From Phormidesmis priestleyi BC1401 (GTDB lineage: Bacteria > Cyanobacteriota > Cyanobacteriia > Leptolyngbyales > Leptolyngbyaceae): DNA of 53,275 nt. A model generated the notes under the pieces. It did no database searches. It was given only the letters and a program-made list of their open reading frames with translations, and was not told the DNA's origin. This document shows positions 42,775 to 51,476 of the stretch, in pieces (the stretch's first letter is position 1; each line of letters opens with the position of its first letter). The position numbers and the translations under genes are program-made. Location of the stretch: assembly GCF_001650195.1 (NCBI RefSeq), contig NZ_LXYR01000036.1:1-53275 (forward strand), read 5' to 3'.

Positions 42775-43134
42775 ATGCGACAAGTTAATTTTTTGCTCAT
42801 TTTCGTGATTTGTTTGGCACTCGTTTTGTTTGGCATTGAAAATACTGAGCCAGCCGTGATTCGAGTCATCGAAGGCGTGCAGGTGCAAGCACCGCTCTCG
42901 ATCGAGCTAATCTTAGCGATGGGAATCGGGGCTGTATTGGCGTGGGTATTTAGCGTGTGGAGCCAGATCCAGCGCACGATTGGCACACGCAAAGAACTCC
43001 AAGTTCGAGAAGAGCGCATTGATGAACTTGAGCAAGATGTCGAACGCTACAAAGCAGAAATTCAGGAACAGCAGCGATTATTGCCTCAAGGTATGGTGCA
43101 AGATGCTGAATCAGCCGAGGTATTTGCTCAATAA
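42775..43134 (+). CDS. LapA-domain (DUF1049) membrane protein
   Basis: 119 residues. Two transmembrane helices (VNFLLIFVICLALVLFGIEN and LILAMGIGAVLAWVF) flank a short lumenal stretch, followed by a cytoplasmic coiled coil (ELQVREERIDELEQDVERYKAEIQEQQ). This is the LapA_dom/YciS layout, assembled with lipopolysaccharide-regulating proteins in E. coli; in cyanobacteria its role is unknown. GGAGAG lies 14 bases before the ATG. Confidence 0.85.
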   Translation: MRQVNFLLIFVICLALVLFGIENTEPAVIRVIEGVQVQAPLSIELILAMGIGAVLAWVFSVWSQIQRTIGTRKELQVREERIDELEQDVERYKAEIQEQQRLLPQGMVQDAESAEVFAQ

Positions 43135-43140
43135 AAAATC

Positions 43141-43260
43141 GTGAATTCACTTTATAAAGTGACCAATCCTAACAACCTCTGGAGTCTGCTAGTTCCTTTG
43201 CTGCTGCTAGGGTTGATTCTTCTGGCAGCCGTGTATTTCATGCGAATCAAAATTAGGTAG
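43141..43260 (+). CDS. possible 39-residue single-helix membrane protein
   Basis: A GTG at 43141, six bases after the LapA gene stop, opens 40 codons ending at a TAG (43258-43260). The peptide has a polar start (NSLYKVTNPNNLWS), one clean transmembrane helix (LLVPLLLLGLILLAAVYFM) and a basic end (RIKIR), which is the profile of a small membrane subunit. No strong ribosome-binding site is visible; coupling to the LapA gene could substitute. The family is not recognised. Confidence 0.45.
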   Translation: MNSLYKVTNPNNLWSLLVPLLLLGLILLAAVYFMRIKIR

Positions 43261-43313
43261 TCGATTCTGCAAGATCGTGCCACCATAAAGCATTCACTCC
43301 TCCCCTTGCTTCC

Positions 43314-44168
43314 ATGACCCTTTCTTTAGCACAGGACGCGATCGCCCTCTTGATTGACCTGGCAGAACGGGGAGAAATTGACCCCTGGGATGTCAAGGTC
43401 ATTGATGTGATCGATCGCTTCTTGAGCGAGTTAACGCCTGCTGCCACGATCGGGCGAGAGCAATATGAGTCAAATTTGTCACAGTCGGGTCAAGCCTTTT
43501 TATATGCGTCGATGCTGCTATTGCTCAAAGCCGATAGCTTGACTCAGCCAGAAGCGATCGCCGCCGATCCCGATGAGTTTGACGAGGCAGAATTTCTCAA
43601 TGGGGCAGACTTTGGCGGGGCTGCGTTGCCTCCCAATTTAGAGCGTCAGCTTCGACGCAGGGCAGTGGCACGACCTCCCCAAAAGCGGCGAGTTACCCTC
43701 AAAGAGCTAATCGACCAGCTCCAGATAATCGCCACGACCTTAGAAGATCAGACTCCTCGTGCTCGGCTGCGTCGCCCTAAACCTCAGTCTCGCGCCCAGG
43801 CAGTGCGAGCGATCGCTGAACTCGCCCATCAGGAAAACCTCTCAGAAATGGCAGTGGCGATCGAGCAATTCTTTCACGAACACTGGACAGAAGTCGCTCA
43901 AGACAAAGAGTGGATCGACTTTGATCTCGTGCTAGAATTTTGGATCGCTTTAAAGGATCAAAGACCTAAAGATGGGGAAGACGATCTGCACGACTCACAC
44001 CCAAATCATGAGCGAGTCGGAGTGTTTTGGGCGTTATTGCTATTGTCGGCTCAAAACAAAGTCGAGTTATCACAAGAAGAGTTTTACCAGGATTTAAAGA
44101 TCCGCTCACTGCTACAACTGGCAGACTCTGGGCTAAGCGAACTCTCTGCCAGCGTTCTGCTCGATTGA
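43314..44168 (+). CDS. scpA: segregation and condensation protein A
   Basis: 284 residues. The kleisin N-terminal region (LSLAQDAIALLIDLAERGEIDPWDVKVIDVIDRFL) and LLLLKADSL match ScpA, which bridges the SMC head domains and, with ScpB, organises the chromosome. The C-terminal winged helix is present in the last 80 residues (VGVFWALLLLSAQNKVELSQEEFYQDL). The middle is arginine/proline rich. scpB is not in the window. A normal length and an intact frame indicate a working gene. Confidence 0.9.
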   Translation: MTLSLAQDAIALLIDLAERGEIDPWDVKVIDVIDRFLSELTPAATIGREQYESNLSQSGQAFLYASMLLLLKADSLTQPEAIAADPDEFDEAEFLNGADFGGAALPPNLERQLRRRAVARPPQKRRVTLKELIDQLQIIATTLEDQTPRARLRRPKPQSRAQAVRAIAELAHQENLSEMAVAIEQFFHEHWTEVAQDKEWIDFDLVLEFWIALKDQRPKDGEDDLHDSHPNHERVGVFWALLLLSAQNKVELSQEEFYQDLKIRSLLQLADSGLSELSASVLLD

Positions 44169-44410
44169 GATAACGCACTGCCAGAGTTAGGTACTTCAAA
44201 TAGATGAAGATATAAAGGGCTAAACCATTCGGGTGTGACACATCCCACTTAGAACCGCTATAGTCACTAAAGGTCACGTCGAGATCGGGCACAGCTTGCC
44301 TTTTGCTTGAGATTTGACCGTTCAATATAGAGACTATCAAGTTTTGGAGTTTCTCCAGATTGACGGTCGATCTCTTGGAATTTGTCGGTGTAGGGTAGAG
44401 AGAGCGATTT

Positions 44411-45589
44411 ATGAAAGCCATGATTTTAGCGGCTGGGAAGGGAACGCGGATTCGTCCGATTACATACACGATTCCCAAACCCATGATTCCCATTCTGCAA
44501 AAGCCTGTAATGGAGTTTTTATTAGAACTGCTCAGGCAGCACGGCTTTGACGAAATCATGGTAAATGTCAGTCACCTGGCATACGAAATAGAAAGTTATT
44601 TCCGCGACGGGCAGCGGTTTGGAGTCCAGATCGGCTACTCGTTTGAGGGTAAAATCGTCGATGGTGAGCTAGTCGGCGAGGCGGTCGGCTCGGCGGGTGG
44701 GATGAAAAAAATCCAAGATTTCTCCCCGTTTTTTGATGATACGTTCGTCGTGCTGTGCGGCGATGCCTTAATCGATCTAGACTTGAGCGCAGCCGTGAAA
44801 TGGCACCGAGAAAAAGGGTCGATCGCCACGGTGATTATGAAGACCGTTCCTCGCGAAGAGGTGTCTAGCTACGGTGTGGTCGTCACCGATGAAGAAGGCA
44901 AAATCAAAGCATTCCAGGAAAAGCCCTCTGTTGAGGAAGCTATGAGCACCACGATCAACACAGGCATTTATATCTTTGAACCCGAAATCCTCGACTACAT
45001 TCCATCGGGGCAAGAATACGACATCGGTAGTCAACTCTTCCCGAAGCTCGTCGAGATGAATGCGCCGTTTTATGGCTTGCCAATGGACTTTGAGTGGGTC
45101 GATATCGGCAAAGTGCCCGACTATTGGCACGCAATTCGCAGTGTCTTGAGTGGCGAAGTCAAAAACGTTGCGATTCCGGGGCGAGAAGTGGCTCCTGGCA
45201 TCTACACGGGGCTAAACGTCTGCGTCAACTGGGATAAAGTAGATATTCAAGGTCCGGTTTATATCGGCAGCATGACCTGCATCGAAGACGGTGCCAAAAT
45301 CGTCGGTCCTGCGATGATTGGTCAAAACTGCTGGGTGTGCAGTGGCGCAACCGTCGATAACAGCGTAATTTTTGAGTATTCTCGGCTGGGTCCGGGTGTG
45401 CGGCTGGTAGACAAGCTTGTGTTTGGTCGCTATTGCGTTGACAAGACGGGAGCCACGATCGACGTGCAAGCCGCTTCTCTTGACTGGTTGATTACCGACA
45501 CTCGACAAGCTCTGCCGACCCAGCTTCCGGCAGAGCATCGAGCGATCGCCGAACTGCTGGGTACCGATCACAAAGTCGCTCAATCCTAA
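44411..45589 (+). CDS. sugar-phosphate nucleotidyltransferase (mannose-1-phosphate guanylyltransferase-like)
   Basis: 392 residues. The N-terminal Rossmann-like domain begins MKAMILAAGKGTRIRPITYTIPKPM, the nucleotidyltransferase signature; LCGDALIDLDLSA carries the metal-binding aspartate, FQEKPS the sugar-phosphate site. The C-terminal half is a left-handed beta helix with hexapeptide repeats (GPVYIGSMTCIEDGAKIVGPAMIGQNCWV). It makes an NDP-sugar for cell envelope polysaccharide; GDP-mannose or UDP-glucose cannot be distinguished here. GAGAGAGCG precedes the ATG at good distance. Followed by a likely terminator. Confidence 0.88.
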   Translation: MKAMILAAGKGTRIRPITYTIPKPMIPILQKPVMEFLLELLRQHGFDEIMVNVSHLAYEIESYFRDGQRFGVQIGYSFEGKIVDGELVGEAVGSAGGMKKIQDFSPFFDDTFVVLCGDALIDLDLSAAVKWHREKGSIATVIMKTVPREEVSSYGVVVTDEEGKIKAFQEKPSVEEAMSTTINTGIYIFEPEILDYIPSGQEYDIGSQLFPKLVEMNAPFYGLPMDFEWVDIGKVPDYWHAIRSVLSGEVKNVAIPGREVAPGIYTGLNVCVNWDKVDIQGPVYIGSMTCIEDGAKIVGPAMIGQNCWVCSGATVDNSVIFEYSRLGPGVRLVDKLVFGRYCVDKTGATIDVQAASLDWLITDTRQALPTQLPAEHRAIAELLGTDHKVAQS

Positions 45590-45685
45590 ACTGAGTCGGC
45601 TGGAAGAGATGAGACATACTCGACCGGAGGAGGTTCGATACCGTTTCTCGCACGTATTCTAGTAAACAAATAGAGCACAGACTCC

Positions 45686-45735
45686 CTGGAGAAAGTTAGA
45701 TCGAGGCATCTGACGGCTCTCCAGAGACTTTTTTT
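45686..45735 (+). terminator. candidate intrinsic terminator
   Basis: CTGGAGA (45686-45692) and TCTCCAG (45718-45724) can pair over seven bases across a 25-base loop, and a run of seven T follows at 45729-45735. It lies about 100 bases after the nucleotidyltransferase stop. The long loop makes it moderate rather than strong. Confidence 0.5.
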
Positions 45736-45810
45736 GAGAGGTGCCATGCTCACCGTGGGCTTCAAAGTTTGGCGCAGCGAAGTAAGCTGGTGCATGAGAT
45801 TTCACGCTTA

Positions 45811-46602
45811 ATGATTTTGAATTTATCAAAGCCGCCTCAAATCTGTTTAGAACACGTTAGTTTTGCCTCCAGAGGGGTCGCGTCTAGCAAAAAGCCGGGA
45901 ACCCGATCGCAGATCGGAGTACATTATTTATTGCAAGATTTATCATTCGCAGTGGTTCGGGGCGAGCGAATCGCGATCGTGGGCGCGTCGGGTTCAGGTA
46001 AGACAACGCTACTGCGATTGCTCAATCGATTGAACGAACCCACCCAGGGATCACTCTATTTAGAAGGACAGGATTTTCGCCAAATTTCAGTGCTGCAACT
46101 GCGCCAGCAAATCACCTTAGTGCAGCAAGAATCAAAACTGCTGAACATGACCGTCCGGGAAGCACTGCTTTACCCGCTTAAGTTAAGAGGCGTTCAACTT
46201 ACAGTAGCTGAACAACAAGTAAGCAAGTGGGTTAAACAGCTTCATATTCCTCAGGATTGGCTTGATCGTACTGAACTCCAACTCTCAGTCGGGCAACGGC
46301 AACTCGTGGCGATCGCGCGTGCCCTGGTCATTCAGCCCAAAGTTTTGCTCCTAGACGAACCCACTTCAGCCCTGGATTCAGGACGGAGTGATCACGTTCT
46401 CAATGTCCTCAAAGATCTGCCAGAAATCACAGTTTTGATGGCAAATCACCAGTTAGACCTCGCTCAATCCTTCTGCGATCGCGTCTTGCACCTAGATCGC
46501 GGTGAGTTAATACAAGATGACTTTAGCGATCAAGTAGACTGGCAAACCTTGAAAGCAACCATTCGTCAATCAGAAGCTAAAGAATCGGCTGAGTGGGAGT
46601 AG
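45811..46602 (+). CDS. ABC transporter ATP-binding protein (FetA/YbbL-like)
   Basis: About 263 residues from the ATG at 45811; the frame is open upstream to a TTG at 45769. Walker A GASGSGKTT, Q-loop TLVQQESKLLNMTVREAL, a degenerate signature LSVGQRQL, Walker B VLLLDEPTSALD and switch histidine ANHQLD are present. The pattern LNRLNEPTQGSLYLEGQDFR with KLLNMTVREALLYPL recalls FetA/YbbL ATPases that pair with a UPF0014 permease in metal export. No permease gene is adjacent, so the partner must be elsewhere. Confidence 0.85.
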   Translation: MILNLSKPPQICLEHVSFASRGVASSKKPGTRSQIGVHYLLQDLSFAVVRGERIAIVGASGSGKTTLLRLLNRLNEPTQGSLYLEGQDFRQISVLQLRQQITLVQQESKLLNMTVREALLYPLKLRGVQLTVAEQQVSKWVKQLHIPQDWLDRTELQLSVGQRQLVAIARALVIQPKVLLLDEPTSALDSGRSDHVLNVLKDLPEITVLMANHQLDLAQSFCDRVLHLDRGELIQDDFSDQVDWQTLKATIRQSEAKESAEWE

Positions 46603-46651
46603 CATGAGACTAAGCTGGAGTGACTGAAAGGGACGATAGAAGCGATTTGTC

Positions 46652-46962
46652 ATGGCTCAAACTCAGTAACCTAACCCAACCAGAGATCAGCGCATCGTTC
46701 GTCATGGGAGGACTTGGCAACAATTTAAGCTAATTCAAGAAGGGTTTGCTGAGTCTTCGGGAGTGAGACTTTTTTATCACAACAGTACGATCGAGATTCT
46801 GATGCCCGGACGCGAACACGAGTTCTTTAAAACCTTTATCGGGCTGTTGATTGAAACGTTTTTTGTCGAGAAGGGCATTGAGTTTGAACCGATGGGTTTG
46901 ATGACTCAAGAGATTGAGGGTGAAGTATCAGCCGAAGCCGACGAGTCTTACTGTATTGGTAG
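46652..46962 (+). pseudogene. Uma2 (DUF820) nuclease-like gene, nonsense-mutated and 3'-truncated
   Basis: Starting MAQTQ at 46652 there is a TAA at 46667-46669. The same frame then continues PNPTRDQRIVRHGRTWQQFK, then LIQEGFAESSGVRLFYHN, then MPGREHEFFKTFIGLLIETF, then EADESYCIG. These are the early and middle blocks of Uma2/DUF820 proteins, a restriction-endonuclease-like family expanded in cyanobacteria. The catalytic lysine-containing second half is missing: the frame runs into the converging histidine kinase gene at 46963. Both lesions make it non-functional. An internal GTG at 46763 could still give an 89-residue product. Confidence 0.75.
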
Positions 46963-48687
46963 TCACTTAATCAGATTAGCAATGGCTCGAATTAGCTCAT
47001 TTGAGTCAGCAGGTTTAGAAAAGTGCTGTTGAAAGCCTGCCTTCAGCGCCTGCTGCTGATTGGACTCCCCCGCATGAGCAGTCAGCGCGATCGCAGGCAC
47101 CTCTTTTCCTTGGAGACTCGTCAGTTGCCGAATTTTGCTCACCAGTTGATAGCCATCCATTTCTGGCATTTCAATATCGCTGACCACTACGTCGGGTTTT
47201 GATTGAGTCATCGCATCGAGGGCTTCTATACCCGATGCCGCCATCGTGACGATCGCCCCCGATTGTTGCAGAACGAAGGCGATAAAGTTGCGTGAGTCTT
47301 CATCATCATCGACTACCAAGACCTGAACGCCGTTTAGATCGGTAGGGGGTTTTGAAGAGTCGCTTAAGGAAGAGTGCTCATCCAACGGCACCGCACGGGG
47401 AATTTGCACCGTGAATGTTGCCCCTTGTGAGTCGCCTAGACTCTCTGCTCTGACGGTTCCGCCGTGTAATTCTACAATTCGACGCACGATCGCTAGCCCC
47501 AACCCTAGCCCGCCAAACTTGCGTGTGATTGCGCCATCCTCTTGCCGAAAATGCTCAAACACATAGGGCAAAAAATCAGGATGAATTCCTTTGCCAGTGT
47601 CCTTGATCTGGATTTGGGCATGAGCCTCCGTTTGAGTTAGATGAATCTCGATCTGACCTGCGATCGGAGTAAATTTGATCGCATTGGATAAGAGATTCCA
47701 GATCACTTGCTGCAATCGCGTATCGTCTCCCATGACCCAGATAGGCATTGATGAAAGGGTCGTTTGAATCTGTAGAGACTTTGCCTCTGTCGCCAACCGT
47801 AGAGTTTCTAATGCCGCAGAGAGACTGCTGTTGAGGTCAACCGGGCTGGCATCTAAGCTGAGTTTGCCGCTTAAAATTCGGGAAATGTCTAGCAAATCGT
47901 CGATCAGTTGCATCTGTAGCTTGGCGTTGCGCTCGATCGTCTCCACTGCCTCTCGACTTTTAGCCGGATTGAGCCTGTTGCTCAAAAGCAGTTTTGACCA
48001 GCCCAGGATTGGGTTCATCGGGGTTCGCAGTTCGTGAGATAAAACCGCTAGAAACTCATCTTTGATCCGATTGGCTTGCTCTGCCTCCGATCGGGCAGCC
48101 TGCTCTCGTACCAGCAATTTTGTTCGCTCTTGTTCAATCCGTTTGCGTTCGCTGATTTCTGCTTGCAGCGTTGCATTGGTCTGCATCAGTTCGTTCGTTC
48201 GTTCGGTCACTAGATGTTCTAACTGAGTCTGATAGACCTTGAGTTCTGCCTCAACTCTGAGTCGCTCGGTCATCTGAGACTGCAAAGCGACGTTAGCGCG
48301 TTCTAGCTGAGCTGGGCTGGGCAGTGCTAGCACTTGAGGCATCAGGGGAAAAAGCTGAGTGGCAGTGATTACTGAGATCAGGGCGGTGAATGCCTTGACT
48401 ATTCCTGAAAGCCAGTAGGTCGGATACCACAGAGTCCAAATGTCTAGTAAGTGAGTGGTCCCACACGACACGATAAAGGCTCCAAACAGCAAAAAAACCC
48501 ATTCAAACGGGAGATCTTGACGCTTTCGCACCAGATAGAGCAGTGTAATAGGAATGGAGTAGTAAGCCAAAGCAATCAGCGCATCAGAGATGACGTGCAA
48601 CCCTACCAGATTCGTTTGCCACAGATAGCAGTGTCCGTGGGGCATAAACGCTTCGGATTGAAAAAGTTGGCTCCAGAGGTTTGTCAT
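46963..48687 (-). CDS. hybrid histidine kinase with ethylene-receptor-type sensor domain
   Basis: 574 residues. The N-terminal domain has three transmembrane helices with ISDALIALAYYSIPITLLYLV (Asp35) and FGAFIVSCGTTHL, where Cys75 and His79 occupy the positions of the copper ligands Cys65 and His69 of plant ETR1. A coiled-coil linker (130-205) leads to the dimerisation helix with phosphorylated His218 (LSHELRTP), a HATPase domain (N box QVIWNLLSNAIKFTP; GLGLGLAIVRR) and a receiver domain with Asp504 in VVSDIEMPEMDG. No output domain is fused, so a phosphotransfer partner is expected. It probably senses ethylene or another small ligand, as reported for Synechocystis Etr1. Confidence 0.92.
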   Translation of the reverse strand: MTNLWSQLFQSEAFMPHGHCYLWQTNLVGLHVISDALIALAYYSIPITLLYLVRKRQDLPFEWVFLLFGAFIVSCGTTHLLDIWTLWYPTYWLSGIVKAFTALISVITATQLFPLMPQVLALPSPAQLERANVALQSQMTERLRVEAELKVYQTQLEHLVTERTNELMQTNATLQAEISERKRIEQERTKLLVREQAARSEAEQANRIKDEFLAVLSHELRTPMNPILGWSKLLLSNRLNPAKSREAVETIERNAKLQMQLIDDLLDISRILSGKLSLDASPVDLNSSLSAALETLRLATEAKSLQIQTTLSSMPIWVMGDDTRLQQVIWNLLSNAIKFTPIAGQIEIHLTQTEAHAQIQIKDTGKGIHPDFLPYVFEHFRQEDGAITRKFGGLGLGLAIVRRIVELHGGTVRAESLGDSQGATFTVQIPRAVPLDEHSSLSDSSKPPTDLNGVQVLVVDDDEDSRNFIAFVLQQSGAIVTMAASGIEALDAMTQSKPDVVVSDIEMPEMDGYQLVSKIRQLTSLQGKEVPAIALTAHAGESNQQQALKAGFQQHFSKPADSNELIRAIANLIK

Positions 48688-48788
48688 ATGGTCTGCGACG
48701 TTGGCTTTTTTTCTACAATCCGTTTCAACAATTCTGACACAAAGACTTCCGGCACAAAAACAGAGAGGAATCGTAAGATAGAAGCGCC

Positions 48789-48918
48789 TTAGGTAGGTGA
48801 ACAGAATTTAAGATGCGTTTCGGCTCCCCTCAACGCTCAAAGCAAGAGTTTCCAGCGGATTGAGTGGAGCCGAAACCCACCTACACGAGTTAACTTTAAT
48901 TGAGCCTGCCTACTTATT
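48789..48918. mobile_element. MITE-like element, type B copy 2, with a different core
   Basis: The ends TTAGGTAGGTGAACAGAATT (left) and AATTGAGCCTGCCTACTTAT (right) form an imperfect inverted repeat closely similar to the ends of the element in the helicase gene. The interior is not the GC-rich core but a hairpin made of GTTTCGGCTCCCCTCAA (48817-48833) and TTGAGTGGAGCCGAAAC (48860-48876), one mismatch in 17. It lies 102 bases upstream of the kinase start. Confidence 0.7.
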
Positions 48919-49071
48919 TTTTCTGGGTTAGATTGCTAAAACCTAGCTTGTGGAGCGTTGTCAAGTTCTAGCGAAAAATTGAGAAAGACGATCGCGCCCC
49001 ACCTGTAGAATGAACCCTTAAGCCTCCCAAAAGCCGTCTCAGTAACAACCTTTCACAAAGAAGTCCTGATC

Positions 49072-49503
49072 TCAAAGACGCGATTCACTTCGTAGTTTTT
49101 GCAAATCTTCGGTTAACGCTTGTCCCCACTTTGCGGCTAAGTCAGTTTGAGTAAATGGGATCTCGATCGAGCCATCCCGATCCAAAATAAACTGCAACCC
49201 GATCGACTTACCTTTACTCGGCGGCGATCGCAAATCTGCCGTTTGCCCGTCTACTAACAGGTGAATCTCTCGCACATCTTTCAGCGAAAATGTTTGCACA
49301 TTCACAGGTTCTTTGCGGGTCGGCTTGCCCCAGGTGAGCAAGTTACCCTCTTGACCCAACACCGCATAGACATCATATTTTGCACGCTGAAACGTCTCAG
49401 CCCAGACGCGATAGGCTTCTATCTTTTGATATTCATTTCGACCTGCCCACGCTAGACCGATAAACGCTGCTAACAGAGGCAGCCAAAGAAGTCCGTGGAT
49501 CAT
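49072..49503 (-). CDS. hypothetical membrane-anchored protein
   Basis: 143 residues. One N-terminal transmembrane helix (GLLWLPLLAAFIGLAWAG) is followed by a coiled start and a beta-rich soluble domain resembling a pleckstrin-like or cystatin-like sheet (YDVYAVLGQEGNLLTWG, VQTFSLKDVREIHLLVDGQ, GLQFILDRDGSIEIPFT). No catalytic motif. I recognise it only as the kind of single-pass protein conserved in cyanobacteria. It is divergent from the protease gene, 128 bases away, and might share regulation. Confidence 0.7.
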   Translation of the reverse strand: MIHGLLWLPLLAAFIGLAWAGRNEYQKIEAYRVWAETFQRAKYDVYAVLGQEGNLLTWGKPTRKEPVNVQTFSLKDVREIHLLVDGQTADLRSPPSKGKSIGLQFILDRDGSIEIPFTQTDLAAKWGQALTEDLQKLRSESRL

Positions 49504-49631
49504 AATGTTGAGGGTTGAGTAGGGTAACCTCCTTCCATCCTAACCAAGTCTTTAACTTAAAACTAAAAGCTCAAAATCTCAATGAACTCTGAGTTATCTT
49601 GGTAGACAAGCAAGACCTCAGATAGGTGTTT

Positions 49632-51476
49632 ATGAGAAAGCTAGTGCTGGCGGGCTTATTTTTGGTGGGATTGATTTGGGCGATCGCCAGTTTTTCGGGC
49701 TTGGCAGCGCAAGGAACCTATGACCGCATCGTTCTAGATTTTAGAGAAGATGTCGATGCTGCCCAGATTGAGCAACAAGTGCAGACGATCGCTCAGAAAT
49801 ATAACGTCCGTCCTCGTCTAAACAGCGAATTCTCACAGCCCGATCACCTTTACACGGTCAAAGGCGACAAGGCTCTTTTAAACGCCCTCAAGCATGACCT
49901 CAAGCAATACACCGAATATGTTGAGCCAGACTATATCTACAGCATTCCAGAATCTCAGGATTCTAGAGTGAATGTCTCGATCGGCAAAGAGGCAAGCCCG
50001 ATTCAGGCGAGTCAGGCACCCAACGACCCGATGTATAGCCAGCAGTGGAATCTGCACAGCATCAACGTTGAGTCGAGTTGGCAAGACACCAAAGGAAAAG
50101 GCGCGACCGTTGCGGTGATTGATACTGGAATCTCAGAAGTGCCCGACTTGAAAGAAACGAGCTTTGCCAAAGGATACGATTTTGTCAACGATCGAGAAGA
50201 TGCCAGAGACGATAATGGTCACGGCACTCATGTTGCAGGCACGATCGCCCAATCCACCAACAACGGGTTTGGAGTCGCCGGAATTGCTTACGAAGCGACT
50301 TTGATGCCCTTAAAAGTTCTTAGCGCTAGTGGAGGTGGAACGGTTGCCGATATTGCTGAGGCGATTCGATTTGCGGCAGATCACGGCGCGAATGTGATCA
50401 ACATGAGCTTGGGCGGTGGGGGTGAAAGCTCGGCAATGGCAGAAGCGATCGACTATGCCCACAAAAAAGGTGTTCTAGTCATCGCTGCGGCAGGAAACTC
50501 TGGTCAGAATTCAGCCTCTTATCCGGCTCGTTATCCTCACGTTTTGGGCGTTGCTGCCTTAGATTCTTCAGGTCAAAAAGCGGATTACTCTAACTTCGGC
50601 GCAGGCGTGGATGTCTCGGCTCCGGGCGGCTCCACGTCAGAGGAAAATGCGGCAGGCGGAATTTTGCAGAACACGATCGATCCCTCGACCGGAGAATCGA
50701 CGTTTGCAGCGTTTCAAGGCACCAGCATGGCAGCGCCTCATGTGGCTGGTGTGGCGGCTCTTGTCAGCGCGTCGGGCGTAAAAGATCCCGACGAAGTGGC
50801 GGCGGCATTAACGCAGTCTGCTCGCAAGGTGCAAGATGACGAACTCAATCACTATGGTGCAGGCAAACTCGATGCGGCTGCAGCCGTCAAGCTGGCACTC
50901 AAAGGCAAAATCACCTTCAACGATTTCTTCCAATGGCTGCGCGATAGTGGATATCTCAATCCGCGCTTTTGGATCGATGGCGGCGTAGTGGCGCTAGTTC
51001 CCAAACTGGCGATGGTGGTGGGTTCCTATCTGCTGGCGTTCTTCTTGCGAAACTACTTTCCCTTTGCCTGGAGTTGGTCAATGGCATCGGGTCTGATTGC
51101 CGGAAGTTCGGGGTTGTTCTTCCTCAAGGGCATTTATATCTTCGACTTGCCGCAGGCTCCGCTACGGGTGATGGGTAGCTCGATTCCTGAGTTGGGTAGC
51201 TCGATTCAGGGCAGCGGCGCACTAAACCCATTGTTTGCGAGTGTGCTGATTCCTTTAGCGCTGGTTGTGCTGCTGTTAGGTCATGCTCAGTGGAAGTGGT
51301 TTGCGATCGGGTCTACGATCGGAGTCACTGCCTGTCTCGCGGTGAGTGCAGCGATCGATCCGCAACTCATGTGGCTGGGTGACGGTGCCCTCGCACGAGG
51401 ATTTTTGATTGTGAATGCGCTGTTGTGCTACGGCTTAGTTTGGCTTGCGATTAAACCAGGAGACAAAATTGCATGA
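49632..51476 (+). CDS. subtilisin-like serine protease with N-terminal propeptide and C-terminal membrane domain
   Basis: 614 residues from the ATG at 49632; a GTG two codons earlier is possible. A signal/anchor segment (LVLAGLFLVGLIWAIASF) precedes a fervidolysin-like propeptide (YDRIVLDFREDV...). The S8 catalytic triad is complete: VAVIDTGIS (Asp), NGHGTHVAGT (His), FQGTSMAAPHVAG (Ser), with oxyanion AAAGNSGQ. After the protease domain (about residue 430) come four or so transmembrane helices (VALVPKLAMVVGSYLLAF; MASGLIAGSSGLFFL; ASVLIPLALVVLLLG; GFLIVNALLCYGLVWL). It is therefore likely tethered in the membrane with the protease outside the cytoplasm. It overlaps the next gene by ATGA. Confidence 0.93.
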   Translation: MRKLVLAGLFLVGLIWAIASFSGLAAQGTYDRIVLDFREDVDAAQIEQQVQTIAQKYNVRPRLNSEFSQPDHLYTVKGDKALLNALKHDLKQYTEYVEPDYIYSIPESQDSRVNVSIGKEASPIQASQAPNDPMYSQQWNLHSINVESSWQDTKGKGATVAVIDTGISEVPDLKETSFAKGYDFVNDREDARDDNGHGTHVAGTIAQSTNNGFGVAGIAYEATLMPLKVLSASGGGTVADIAEAIRFAADHGANVINMSLGGGGESSAMAEAIDYAHKKGVLVIAAAGNSGQNSASYPARYPHVLGVAALDSSGQKADYSNFGAGVDVSAPGGSTSEENAAGGILQNTIDPSTGESTFAAFQGTSMAAPHVAGVAALVSASGVKDPDEVAAALTQSARKVQDDELNHYGAGKLDAAAAVKLALKGKITFNDFFQWLRDSGYLNPRFWIDGGVVALVPKLAMVVGSYLLAFFLRNYFPFAWSWSMASGLIAGSSGLFFLKGIYIFDLPQAPLRVMGSSIPELGSSIQGSGALNPLFASVLIPLALVVLLLGHAQWKWFAIGSTIGVTACLAVSAAIDPQLMWLGDGALARGFLIVNALLCYGLVWLAIKPGDKIA

